In this document: piece by piece, positions 55,786 through 64,000 of the stretch
Position numbering within the stretch: position 1 is the first letter of the stretch
Layout of the letters: every line of letters starts with the position of its first letter
NCBI GenBank assembly: GCA_029298735.1
Contig: JANSLP010000031.1
Coordinates: 124,001 to 188,000 of the forward strand
Length of the DNA: 64,000 nt
Reading direction: 5' to 3'
Source: Ophiostoma sp. CBS 140.51
Taxonomy: Eukaryota; Ascomycota; Sordariomycetes; Ophiostomatales; Ophiostomataceae
Program-made: the position numbers and the translations under genes
Notes under the pieces: model-generated
Seen by the model: only the letters and a program-made list of their open reading frames with translations
The model's database searches: none
What the model was told of the DNA's origin: nothing

Positions 55786-57531
55786 TCACCGCCCCATAAC
55801 CGGAAGCAGCTTAACTAAAAACATGTCCTGTCCATAAAGCTTGGTCTGTTCGATAGTGGTTATAACACCGAGATCTTGACTAGCATCTGGAGTGTTACTG
55901 GCCACGCCGTTTGTCTTTATAAAATCAACGACATCACGGCACAACGACCGCGGCAGGACCTTACACCAGGGCTGCATTCCACCTTCATGGCCTGGCCGAG
56001 CACCGGCAACAATCACGAGCGCGTCCGCTTTGATGTGTTTTCCAAACCCGACGCAGAACGCTGCTGAAAATCCCGTCCAGTAATCTACACTCGCTACTGT
56101 CGGCTGGACAGTCCATGTCGCCGCATCCCACTGGTCCTTTGGCACGACATCGTAGACAACAACATGCCCAGAATGGCCTGTAGCACGGACACTCGCTGGA
56201 GGGGGAACAAGCCAGAGCCCAGGTGGCAATGCGACCGGGACGTCCTGCCGTACAAACACGGTTCGCGGCGCCCAGTTGCGGTGGGCCGTCTGTGGCCGGA
56301 GCTCGTACAACACGTCCTGCTCTTTTGTCAGGTCAAACCCGCCCAGATCCTGCTGCCCGCTTGGGTCAATGGCACAAAATGAAAATAGCTGTGGTGTGTC
56401 GATGCGCACGTATTCGTCGGTGCTGGTCATGCGCTTGAGGCGGATGCCGGCGTAGACACCCGGAATGTGGCCGACGTGGCAGTCGAGCACCGCGAGAAAC
56501 ACATCGCCGGAGTCGTAGCTGCGGTCCTCGCACATGAGCAGCGTGGTCTGGACGCCGCGATTGGTGGTCTGGATGGCGGGTCGCTGGGCGCGGGTGTCAC
56601 GGAAACGGGCAACCGAGGCCGCGACCCGGAAATCAGCGGCCGAGCGCGCCAGCAGTCCCCAGCGCCGGAAGCTGTCACCGTAGTCGGGGCGGTAGTAGTC
56701 GAGCGAGTCGTCCTCCTTCCAGGCGAATAGCGACTGGTCGTCGACCGTCTTGAGGATCTCTTCCTGCAGCCGCAAAAACGCGCCGTCGCCCTCGCCGTAG
56801 AGGACGGGCATGCTGATGCCAAAGATGCCGAGCATGCAATACGCCATGTCCTCGGGTCGCGTCGTCTCGCGGTACGCCAGCCAGTGCATGCGCCGCGCCA
56901 CGGAGATGCGCGCCAGGTGCGCCTCGAGGTCGTCGCCGGCCGCCAGCGTCGCCGCATCGATGCCCGTCGCCTTGGCGATCAGCAGCAGGTGGTCGGTTTT
57001 CGTGCCGAGGGACTCCCATCCGGCCCCATAAAACTCAATGTGCCGCGACGCCACCAGTTCTTGTAGTGTCCACCCCCGACGGTACCACCGGAACTGGTCG
57101 CGGTGGTCCTGCCGCTGGTTGCTGTAGACGGGCGAGCTGATGCCGGCGTCGGACAGGTAGACGTAGCACACCCATGCGTTGCGGTACCACGTAAACATGC
57201 TGTTGATCGCCTCAAAGAGCTCCGTCGAGTTCGTCTTGTCGATGCAGCACGTGTCGATCCAGATGTACTCGATGCCCGCATTGCGTGCCAGTTCACAGCT
57301 TTTCTTGATCTTGCCAAAGCCCTTTTTCATTTTCGCCTCCGTCAGCTTCTTCATGTCCTGGAACGTCACCTCGCCATCCTCCCAAGTGTGCGACAGGATT
57401 GCGTACCGCGGCACCGCCAGCGACGAGTGGGTGTTGAGCTCCGCGCCCAGCTGCGACGCATTGCATCCCTTCTCCACGAAATTAACGACCCACAGCGTGC
57501 GTGTGTGGAGAAGCCGCATCGTGGTGGCCAA
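55786..57531 (-). CDS. HET-domain protein (heterokaryon incompatibility type), 581 aa
   Basis: HET-domain proteins trigger cell death when genetically different hyphae fuse. A single exon. The ATG at 57519 (MRLLHTRTLWVV) is the usual family start; the ATG at 57531 adds four residues. The HET domain (residues about 45-195) is complete: RYAILSHTWEDGEVTFQDM, ELARNAGIEYIWIDTCCID, NSMFTWYRNAWVCYVYLSD, and RWYRRGWTLQELVASRHIEF with GWESLGTK. The linker TRPEDMAYCMLGIFGISMPV and LYGEG are usual for the subtype. The remaining 300 residues form a C-terminal region without WD40, ankyrin or TPR repeats. The reading frame is undamaged, although relics lie on both sides and repeats A and B bracket the gene. 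Confidence 0.93.
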   Translation of the reverse strand: MATTMRLLHTRTLWVVNFVEKGCNASQLGAELNTHSSLAVPRYAILSHTWEDGEVTFQDMKKLTEAKMKKGFGKIKKSCELARNAGIEYIWIDTCCIDKTNSTELFEAINSMFTWYRNAWVCYVYLSDAGISSPVYSNQRQDHRDQFRWYRRGWTLQELVASRHIEFYGAGWESLGTKTDHLLLIAKATGIDAATLAAGDDLEAHLARISVARRMHWLAYRETTRPEDMAYCMLGIFGISMPVLYGEGDGAFLRLQEEILKTVDDQSLFAWKEDDSLDYYRPDYGDSFRRWGLLARSAADFRVAASVARFRDTRAQRPAIQTTNRGVQTTLLMCEDRSYDSGDVFLAVLDCHVGHIPGVYAGIRLKRMTSTDEYVRIDTPQLFSFCAIDPSGQQDLGGFDLTKEQDVLYELRPQTAHRNWAPRTVFVRQDVPVALPPGLWLVPPPASVRATGHSGHVVVYDVVPKDQWDAATWTVQPTVASVDYWTGFSAAFCVGFGKHIKADALVIVAGARPGHEGGMQPWCKVLPRSLCRDVVDFIKTNGVASNTPDASQDLGVITTIEQTKLYGQDMFLVKLLPVMGR

Positions 57532-57949
57532 AGTGGCCTTTAATGTTTTTTTTTCTCGATGAAGATGGAAAGAAACAAACTACGTAACATGCGATTTTAA
57601 AATCAAATGTACAGAATTACAGCACATACACACCCACCTTGCGTCGGCAAGGCTGGTCACTCACATACGAGCGGGGCTGTGCCTGCGACGTACGACGCTA
57701 TTCGTCAAGTTCGTGATTCTCACAGCCCGAAATGGCCCACATATCCGCCCTGTCAAATACGCCTTACGGACCCCGTAATTGAGCCTCATCGGTCATCCTC
57801 TCTGAGTTGTGCACTCATTCGATGACAATCTGATGTGTCCAGTTCAAGATGGTGGCAAAATTTTTAACAGAATTTGTTTCCACATAAATGAATAAAGAAA
57901 TGAAAAAAAAAAAAAGAACAAGTTCCATTAAATATAGAATACACCAGGT
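57532..57949. other. Upstream region of the HET gene
   Basis: Promoter and leader of the HET gene, with an A-run near 57902. Nothing else recognised. Confidence 0.5.
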
Positions 57950-58560
57950 CCATCGATCGGTACTTGACGTTCCACTGGATCTGGAGGCCGTATAAGCCGC
58001 TCGCGACGCCTGTGTTCACGTTTTATGAAACGCTCGACGCGCCGCCCGTCACGCTAATGTACGCCAGATCAACATAACCGGGGTAGCCAGCGCCGCAGGG
58101 GACTTTTGTGGCCGGGGTGATACCGCCTGTTGTCCAGTGGTTAAAGCCATCCGTGAAGTAAGGGTTGGCGACGACGTTCGTGAAGAAGGTCGGGAGAGAG
58201 GGTGAGGGAGAGGGAGAAGGGACGGCAGACGATGAGGATCACGGTGAGGACGACGATGAAGGTGACGGCGAAAACGACGGGACGGAGGAGGACGACGAGA
58301 TCGATAAAGATGGCAGCGATAAAAATAAGGACGAAAAAAAAGATGACGATGTAACCGAACTGGGGACACTCGACGAAGAAGAGGAAGACGGAGAGAGGAT
58401 TATACTCGCAGATAAAGGAGGCAAAATAGACGAGCTAGGCGATAATATTACATTGGACGAACTCGACTTGCCAGGACAGCAACGCGAGGCCACGCCAATA
58501 TCTGCGAGACCGGGCGCCAAAATGTGAAAAAGATTCTTCATTCTATTAAGCAAGTATAGA
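57950..58560 (-). pseudogene. Broken Ser-rich secreted-type protein gene with a carbohydrate-binding-like segment
   Basis: In one minus frame lie, in order, LADIGVASRCCPGK, a long Ser/Pro-rich linker, then NVVANPYFTDGFNHWTTGG and CGAGYPGYVDLAYISVTGGA. The N-P-x-F-x-x-G-x-x-x-W pattern is typical of beta-sandwich modules of fungal secreted proteins. Two in-frame stops interrupt it: TGA in the Ser linker near 58238-58240 and TAA near 58027 just after GGASSVS. Homologous sequence continues beyond both (NVNTGVASGLYGLQIQWNVK), so it is a once-continuous frame. Both stops can be explained by C-to-T changes. No intact start is visible. On the plus strand its complement gives a spurious acidic frame (58165-58527). 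Confidence 0.6.
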
Positions 58561-59074
58561 GTAATCATGGATAAAAATTCCCTGTTTAGGACGATAAATT
58601 GGAACAGGAAAGAACTACATCATGGACCACAGGGGGACCACGGAATATATCGAGGAATACCAGATAGCTTCGTCCCAGCCATGTCCAACAGAATAATAAA
58701 AGTTTGCCTGTCGTCAATCTAGATTTTGTTGCCCAGGTTGCCTAGGTTGCCGAGACGTTAGTGGTGGGGGCTGAGGCTGTGAAGCGAATAATAAGTTTTG
58801 GCTCCGCGTTCTTTGTGTGCTTTGGCGGAAGCTAAGCTTGCCGGGATAATAAACACAAAATAGACTCTGAGCTAAGATGTATTAAGGTTTAAGGCTGGAA
58901 ACTTAACAAGCAAGCTGTAAAACTATACATATATTCTATAAATGTCGAGTACTAATAGTATAAACGCTTGGTAAAGTAAGTTCAAAAACTTTGAATAATG
59001 TATAGATGTATAAGAACTGAGAAACATAAGCTATAGGATTCCAAGGTATAAAACGTATACGGAGCACAATACTG
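58561..59074. other. A/T-rich decayed DNA
   Basis: TA-rich from about 58820 to 59060, stops in all frames; consistent with RIP-mutated transposon debris. No gene. Confidence 0.5.
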
Positions 59075-59232
59075 TGTTATTACAAAGGCACTTCCCAAGG
59101 GGCAAGAGACTCTGCTAGGTGATCAGGCTAGGAAGGGGATTCTTGTTCTTGTAAAATAGTGATAAGGTGTAACGGCTAAACAATAATCAGCACGCGTAAC
59201 AGGTGGTTGTTTTGTATACAATGAGGGCACAG
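59075..59232. repeat. Dispersed repeat, copy B (LTR-like)
   Basis: Same orientation and ends as copy A (TGTTA...GAGGGCACAG), about 158 bp, differing by insertions such as the block near 59205-59220. The distance between the starts of A and B is 3968 bp. Confidence 0.8.
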
Positions 59233-59537
59233 GAATCGTCAGAGTTCAGGGATCGACTCTCCGAGCTCCGGTTGACGCGCAAGGCCGTGGCCGAGCACAA
59301 ACCACCGATTCCGTCTCCAGGAACGTCCATCGCCATCTTTGCGCGGGTGTGAGGCCTATGAGCGAGCTGAACAGGCTGCGTATACGCTACCTGCGAATGA
59401 TTTTGCCCGATTTGTAAGACACGGCGGTCCTGATTTAACTGATCTCCGCGGGGAAAGGAAGATGGCCACCAGCGAACTATAAACGTTCGCTTTGCTTTGG
59501 CTGACCCAGCTAAATCCGAAGGCATTCGAAGGCACTC
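59233..59537. other. Spacer right of repeat B
   Basis: The 3' flank of the BTB gene; nothing recognised. Confidence 0.5.
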
Positions 59538-60413
59538 TCACTGCATACTGATCTTTTGAATCAGATCTCCAGAAAAATCGCCAACCGTTCGCAGGAGCGA
59601 ATCAAAGTCTTTATTTCTCTGGAATTCCAAGAGGTTACAAGCTGCATACATACTGATCAAGGAACGCAGCCGCTCATCCGGATCCGCTCGAGTGTGTTCG
59701 TACGTGTGCCGTACTAGCTCAATAATCGATCTAATACTCTCGTGGCTTAATGTAAACTGCATGAGGATTCGATGCAGCTTGCGTAGAGCCAGAGTTTGCA
59801 GCTTGGCGATGCCGTGGTAGTCCGCAAATGTATACATTCGGGCGTGGATAAGGAGAACTTCCGGGCCATCGGGCCAGCTGACTGCGTCGTGGTCGCAAAG
59901 GTCATCCGGGCATTGGCCCTCGAATCGGGTTGCAGGGACCGTGGAGAGGGCGCCCGGGCTAGGCTTAACTACGGTGTATATCGGAACCGCAAAGGATCTC
60001 GATCCCTTTTTCTTTTTTTTGGAGGGAGCGAAGCCCCAGGGATCGCGAGCATCGTATTCCGGCTCCGGCTCCGGCTCCGGCTCCAGCTCCGGCTCCTCTT
60101 GGCCGTCGTAGTTGCCCGTATAAGCAAACTGAGAGAAGAGGACAAAGGTCATCTCGTCTGTCTCGCCCCATTCGACGCACTGGTCTGTAGCCTCTTGCAT
60201 GGGTCCATCGACGAGCACTTTGAGGGAATCCGACTGAGAGGCGACGAGAGCAGAATGCATGAAGAATTCTCTCTTGTCGGGACCGACGACAAACTTGAAG
60301 GGGGGCGACGAAACAATCCTGGTGCCAAGCAATGTTAGAGAGCCACGCGATACAGGCAAGTTAAGCTTCATCAACGCATAAATGACTTACGCTTCGTAGG
60401 GCATAGTTTCCAT
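59538..60413 (-). CDS. BTB/POZ-domain protein, two exons, 267 aa
   Basis: Exon 1 is 60413-60391 (METMPYEA), exon 2 is 60318-59538; the 72-nt intron has a GTAAGT donor, CTAAC branch and CACCAG acceptor. Exon 2 alone would be given a false start in the intron. The BTB fold begins IVSSPPFKFVVGPDKREFFM followed by HSALVASQSDSLKVLVDG. Strand and helix elements follow (EMTFVLFSQFAYTGNYDG). An acidic/Pro repeat (PELEPEPEPEPE) and a Lys-rich patch (SKKKKKGSRS) interrupt the domain. The second half (VLLIHARMYTFADYHGIAKL, then QTLALRKLHRILMQF) is the BACK-like helical part usual in fungal BTB proteins. Such proteins often act as Cullin-3 adaptors, but no partner is known. Confidence 0.88.
60060..60095 (-). 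repeat. 6-bp coding tandem repeat (Glu-Pro)
   Basis: CTCCGG-type units encode EPEPEPEPEP in the BTB protein. Confidence 0.9.
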
Positions 60414-61070
60414 GGTGAGGGATTCTGATACTGCTCATAGAGAAGTTACTTTGGCTGTGTGTGATTTTCGATTTTATCAGAATGTTTGTCCATCGCCATT
60501 CTATTGTTCTCGCTCTCGAAAGGTTTTGCCTAACCAACAGATGTCCGGACATGAATTATTGCCATTGATACCCAATGGAAGTGCTGCCCAACTTACACCA
60601 CGGCCCTGAACTTTCAGGGGAAAAAACTGCGAAGAGTGTGGGCGGAAGTGCGTGATATTATTAGGGAGGAAGGAAGAAGCGAATGGGCTACAGGCAAGGC
60701 TAAACCCCTGGAGCTGGAGCACGTAATGTGCTCCATGCGCAACAGTGTAAACAGGGCCAGAAGCAGCCGGCTAAATCACCTAGATCTCAAGGGGCCTACA
60801 GCTAAAGAGCTCTACACAACGATGCTATTTATGAAGCAAACGAACGTATTGTTCTGTCGATAATTGTAGTCCTCCGAGGGTGGCCATGGGCTCCCAGAGA
60901 TAAAACCAGATGAAGAGGCACTCAATGTATTCAAGCATAATTCGAGCATAGACAGCGAAATCAACCCTCACTTATGGTCATACTGTTCATTTGACACCCC
61001 ACTTCATTACTATGCAACCCCCTGATGCGCCTTTGACCAGATACGTCTTTCAACCAAGCAGTCCGTGGCA

Positions 61071-61258
61071 ATGGCGCGCCTGTGGCTCAACATCCTCACC
61101 GTCAAACCATAATGGTATTCTCTTCGTTCTCAATCTGCTGGGGGCTTCCCTTGTCCGCTCGCCTCCGCCTCGGCCGCGCATACTTCAAGAGCCTCGTGCC
61201 CAATGTCGTCCAGGTCAGCGCGCATCGCATCATCAAAGGCCACCCACAGGCTCTCTAA
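61071..61258 (+). pseudogene. Possible eroded gene fragment, unknown family
   Basis: The frame starts MARLWLNILTVKP and breaks. A second frame starting within it carries LRLGRAYFKSLVPNVVQVSA and HRIIKGHPQAL before a stop. The pieces have a protein-like hydrophobic/amphipathic pattern that appears split by small shifts. No family was identified. Confidence 0.25.
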
Positions 61259-61551
61259 GAATTACTTAAGGGACAAAAAGGGGTAATGAATGCCTACGAT
61301 CAAGTTTGGAGGAAGAAGAGGAAGGAGCAAACAAAACAAAGAAAGAAAATTCTCAAAAATGGAAAGAGCAAAGTAGAAACGAGATAATTTTTCACGCAAA
61401 GGACGACAGTTCAATTCAGGAAAGTGCGACTTACGACAAAGTCGCACATCGCTACCGCTACGGCCAGTTGTCCCTCTTCCGCCTGGATTGGGCCGCCCGA
61501 TAATACGTTTCGAAAAGCGCACCCCGCGCTGGTGCTCCATGGATCGGACAT

Positions 61552-61920
61552 TTGGCTGTACACTACGCTTCTTATGAGGGAGATATTTCGACAAATATTA
61601 CCCTGGCATCTTGTGCCATTGCCTCAACGCTTCTCCTAGCCATGCTAGTGGCCCTCACAGTTCCTAAAGACCGCCTGTGGGATTCTTGGACCTGCGGCGG
61701 TGGTAATAGTCGGCTGACGACAATGTCGCGCATCTTTTAGATCGTGTCTGTTTTGCTGGCCGTGTTGATGGTGGTTCTTGTCGTGGTGGCGTTTTCTGTG
61801 TTTGTGTGGGATGTGCAGACGGCACAGAAGGAGCACGAGCAAAAACTTTTGCGTGAACGTCAAGAGAAGCGCAGCTTGGAAAAAGAAAAGGAGAAGGAGA
61901 AGGTGGCCTCGAATGCGTGA
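61552..61920 (+). pseudogene. Possible eroded small membrane protein
   Basis: The frame carries two hydrophobic segments (ITLASCAIASTLLLAMLVAL and IVSVLLAVLMVVLVVVAFSV) followed by a charged helix (TAQKEHEQKLLRERQEKR, then an EK-rich tail). An in-frame TAG near 61738 lies between the two segments. A 38-nt intron ending in TTTTAG is conceivable but does not keep the frame. The TAG could come from a CAG by a C-to-T change. Confidence 0.3.
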
Positions 61921-62593
61921 AAGAAATAGGTTGGACAAGTCGACTCCAGAAAAGAAAAATTGTGGTAGGACTACCAAGTATGTCTATAAAAATTGGTTGA
62001 TGATGTGGTGAATCAAAAAAGCCAGAAGATTCAAGTGAGATCGAATCACCTAGGTCAAGAAATATTTACTGGAATGCTTCTGTGACAGCAATCGTGGGTT
62101 CTTATCGTGATTGTTAAAAGTGGGTCTTTTTCGAGGTCACTGTTAGCCCCACTCAAGCTGCCAGGGGCTAACCCACAGCCGTGCCTTCCCCGTTGAGAAC
62201 GGTTGGCCGCCCCTTTGCACCAATGCAACCTCCTTCTGAATCGAAAAAGCGAAAAGCTTCGCCTGCAGGTTTTTGACGACAGACGACCGACGACCAGTAG
62301 CGGAGGCCAAGGCGACGAGCGCCTCGATACCCACGATACCCAGCGCTTCACAACGTCGACCTTGTTCGCTGTAGTACTCTGTACCTGAGATCAGCGTTGA
62401 CGGCGACACGCTAGCCCGGCACCTCTCCTGACTAGCTCCCCTGATCCAATCCCAATCTTTTGTTCGACTTCACTTTGACGATACGCGTCGGCATCACGAA
62501 CGACAGCATCGCGACAACACGACCTCTCGACGTGCCGAGCACGCTCTCGACACTTTAAACGACTCCCGACATCTTTCCCTCCCCTCCCCCGAA

Positions 62594-64000
62594 ATGGCCA
62601 ACACAAACCGCTTCTCCTCGTACACCTCCGTGTCGGCCGGCTCCGGCAACAATGTGGCTGGCAGCGTCTCGGCGTCCGCGGCTGGTGGTGCCGACGGCGC
62701 TGGCGGCAGCGGCGGCAAGCAGAAGAAGGATCTGTGGAACTCCATGCTCGACTCGGTCGCCAGCGGCCGCAAGCTGCCCGAGCGCAACCTGCTGGTGCTA
62801 GGCGGATCCGTAGACTCGCAGCGCGAGTTTCTCGCGTCGTTGGGCAGCCAAAAACAGTCGTCTCTCAATGGAGAGGCGCAACTGCCCGGCGGCGCGCCCG
62901 TGGCCAACAACTTTGCCCTCGGCTATACTTATTATGACGTTCTCGACGCCGACCAGGACGGCGACATTTTGGCCCGTATCTCGCTCTACCTGCTATCGAA
63001 ACCGTCGCCCTCCTTCTCTTCCCTCCTTCAACCGCTGCTCACCCCCGAAACAATTCCCAACACGCTGATTGTCATCTTGCTCGACTGGGCCCAGCCGTGG
63101 CGGTGGCTACGCCAGCTGCGGGAGTGGATCTTGTTGCTGCGGACTGTGCTAGTGTCGTTGAGCCCGGCCGCCAAAGAGGCACTGGAAGAAACAATGGAAC
63201 AGTGGCGCGAGCGCGGCCGTGGCGGTGCACGGAACCTGGACGGGACTACTACAGCAAGTACGGGCACGGGCAACACGCCCTCGAGTGGTGCTGATAGCGG
63301 CGACGCTTTGCCCCCCGGCCCGGGTGAGTGGGAAGACGCACTAGGCCTGCCGCTGTGTGTCGTGTGCCAAAACGCTGAGAAGACGGACGTGCTCGAAAAT
63401 ACGCAGGGGTGGAAGGACGATGAGTTTGACCTGGTGCTGCAGTACCTACGTACCGTCCTAGTGAAACACGGCGCGTCGCTCATCTACACGACACCCAATG
63501 TACCCTCGCAGCTGCCAACGCTGATCCACGCGTGCCTGGGTGTGACGTCGCTGCTTAAGCGGCAGCCGCTCAAACCCGAGGTGATCAAGCGCACCGAGGT
63601 GGTGGTGCCCTCCAACTGGGACTCGTGGACCAAGATCCTGGTGGTGCGCGAAGGCTTTGAGGTGGATAAAGTTAGTGCAGGCTGGTCGATTGACCTGCAG
63701 CGGCCGTTCCCCGTCATGCAGGCGCAGGCACAGACGGCGACGGCAAACAACACATTACAGACAGCCACACAGACAGCTTCACGCACAGCATCACCACCAC
63801 TCGACGGCGAGGGCGGTGAGGAAACTTTCGAGGGCCAAGGTGAGGGCGAGGTTGGTGTCACAGCGAAGAAGAGTACCAACGACCCCCAATCCTACGGCGA
63901 CAACGAAGACGACTACGACGACGACGACGAAGACCCAGACTCGGCCGTCTCGCAGTACGAGCGTGCCATCCGCGACCCGGGGATGGACGTGCTGGCCCTG
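62594..64000 (+). CDS. Dynein light intermediate chain (5' 469 codons)
   Basis: The dynein light intermediate chain binds the dynein heavy chain and links the motor to cargo adaptors. The gene runs off the right edge after 469 codons with no stop and no intron so far. The N-terminal 40 residues are Ser/Gly/Ala-rich. A G-protein-like domain starts at WNSMLDSVASGRKLPERNLL, followed by VLGGSVDSQREFLASL in the P-loop position. It lacks the G-x4-GK[ST] Walker A signature, as I recall for fungal members. NNFALGYTYYDVLDAD follows, then TLIVILLDWAQPWRWLRQLR and LRTVLVSLSPAAKEALEETM. Later come LPLCVVCQNAEKTDVLEN, FDLVLQYLRTVLVKHGASLI, VPSNWDSWTKILVVREGFEV and a region of Gln/Thr/Gly insertions. The acidic end EDDYDDDDEDPDSAV leads into the edge. 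Confidence 0.92.
   Translation, partial: MANTNRFSSYTSVSAGSGNNVAGSVSASAAGGADGAGGSGGKQKKDLWNSMLDSVASGRKLPERNLLVLGGSVDSQREFLASLGSQKQSSLNGEAQLPGGAPVANNFALGYTYYDVLDADQDGDILARISLYLLSKPSPSFSSLLQPLLTPETIPNTLIVILLDWAQPWRWLRQLREWILLLRTVLVSLSPAAKEALEETMEQWRERGRGGARNLDGTTTASTGTGNTPSSGADSGDALPPGPGEWEDALGLPLCVVCQNAEKTDVLENTQGWKDDEFDLVLQYLRTVLVKHGASLIYTTPNVPSQLPTLIHACLGVTSLLKRQPLKPEVIKRTEVVVPSNWDSWTKILVVREGFEVDKVSAGWSIDLQRPFPVMQAQAQTATANNTLQTATQTASRTASPPLDGEGGEETFEGQGEGEVGVTAKKSTNDPQSYGDNEDDYDDDDEDPDSAVSQYERAIRDPGMDVLAL

Larger units (their letters stand above)
60414..62593. other. Region of gene fragments and DLIC leader
   Basis: Relic frames are at 61071-61258 and 61552-61920 (listed separately). The plus frame 60636-60863 is unrecognised. 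From 62050 onward the DNA becomes C-rich and turns into the leader of the dynein light intermediate chain gene. Confidence 0.5.

Noticed and set aside
58165..58527. Plus-strand acidic 120-codon frame
   Set aside because: Complement of the Ser-rich linker of the broken secreted-type gene.
55107..59232. Complete LTR retrotransposon
   Set aside because: The repeats are short and diverged, and no gag, protease, reverse transcriptase or integrase motif occurs between them.

Overview
The window is 64 kb of nuclear DNA from a filamentous ascomycete (Pezizomycotina, most likely a Sordariomycete). The evidence is short introns of about 50-90 nt with GTRAGT donors and CTAAC/CTGAC branch points, a HET-domain gene, fungal-only families (EthD, DUF4246, Tri12-type MFS, Ecm4-type GST, a fungal C2H2 family), C/T-rich leaders on the sense strand, and relics whose stop codons look like C-to-T changes. 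I found no bacterial, viral, rRNA, tRNA or CRISPR feature.

Layout. 0-1.5 kb: the end of an unidentified gene and a small conserved fungal protein. 1.5-8.2 kb: gene-poor, strongly purine-biased DNA. 8.2-13 kb: an unassigned 584-residue protein with a weak ADP-ribosyltransferase-like look, directly downstream of a NADAR-domain protein, then an SLC35F-type transporter. 14.8-19.2 kb: a 1441-residue disordered Pro/Ser-rich protein. 23.7-29.6 kb: an MFS transporter, a Nudix ADP-sugar hydrolase with two micro-exons, and a C2H2-like protein. 34.8-36.1 kb: a protein with two zinc knuckles. 38.1-42.4 kb: an Ecm4/GST-Xi reductase, an AKR7-type aldo-keto reductase and a short-chain dehydrogenase, which together form a redox/detoxification group. 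43.1-44.7 kb: a decayed membrane-anchored aspartic protease. 45.3-50.0 kb: a zinc-ribbon-like unknown protein and a Tri12-type efflux pump. 52.1-52.7 kb: an EthD protein.

The right part (53-62 kb) is decayed and probably subtelomere-like or transposon-influenced. It holds a DUF4246 C-terminal remnant, TpA-rich debris, two direct copies of a 141/158 bp dispersed repeat bracketing an intact HET gene and a broken Ser-rich secreted-type gene, then a BTB/POZ gene and further relics. From 62.6 kb to the edge runs the start of the dynein light intermediate chain gene.

Several gene models were assembled here by joining reading frames across introns (178-aa conserved protein, NADAR, 1441-aa protein, Nudix, C2H2, GST, SDR, 674-aa protein, EthD, BTB). 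Splice sites were read by eye and not tested against transcripts. The most interesting items are the NADAR/ART-like tandem, the aspartic protease whose nonsense codon lies in a perfect branch-point sequence, and the HET gene enclosed by direct repeats.
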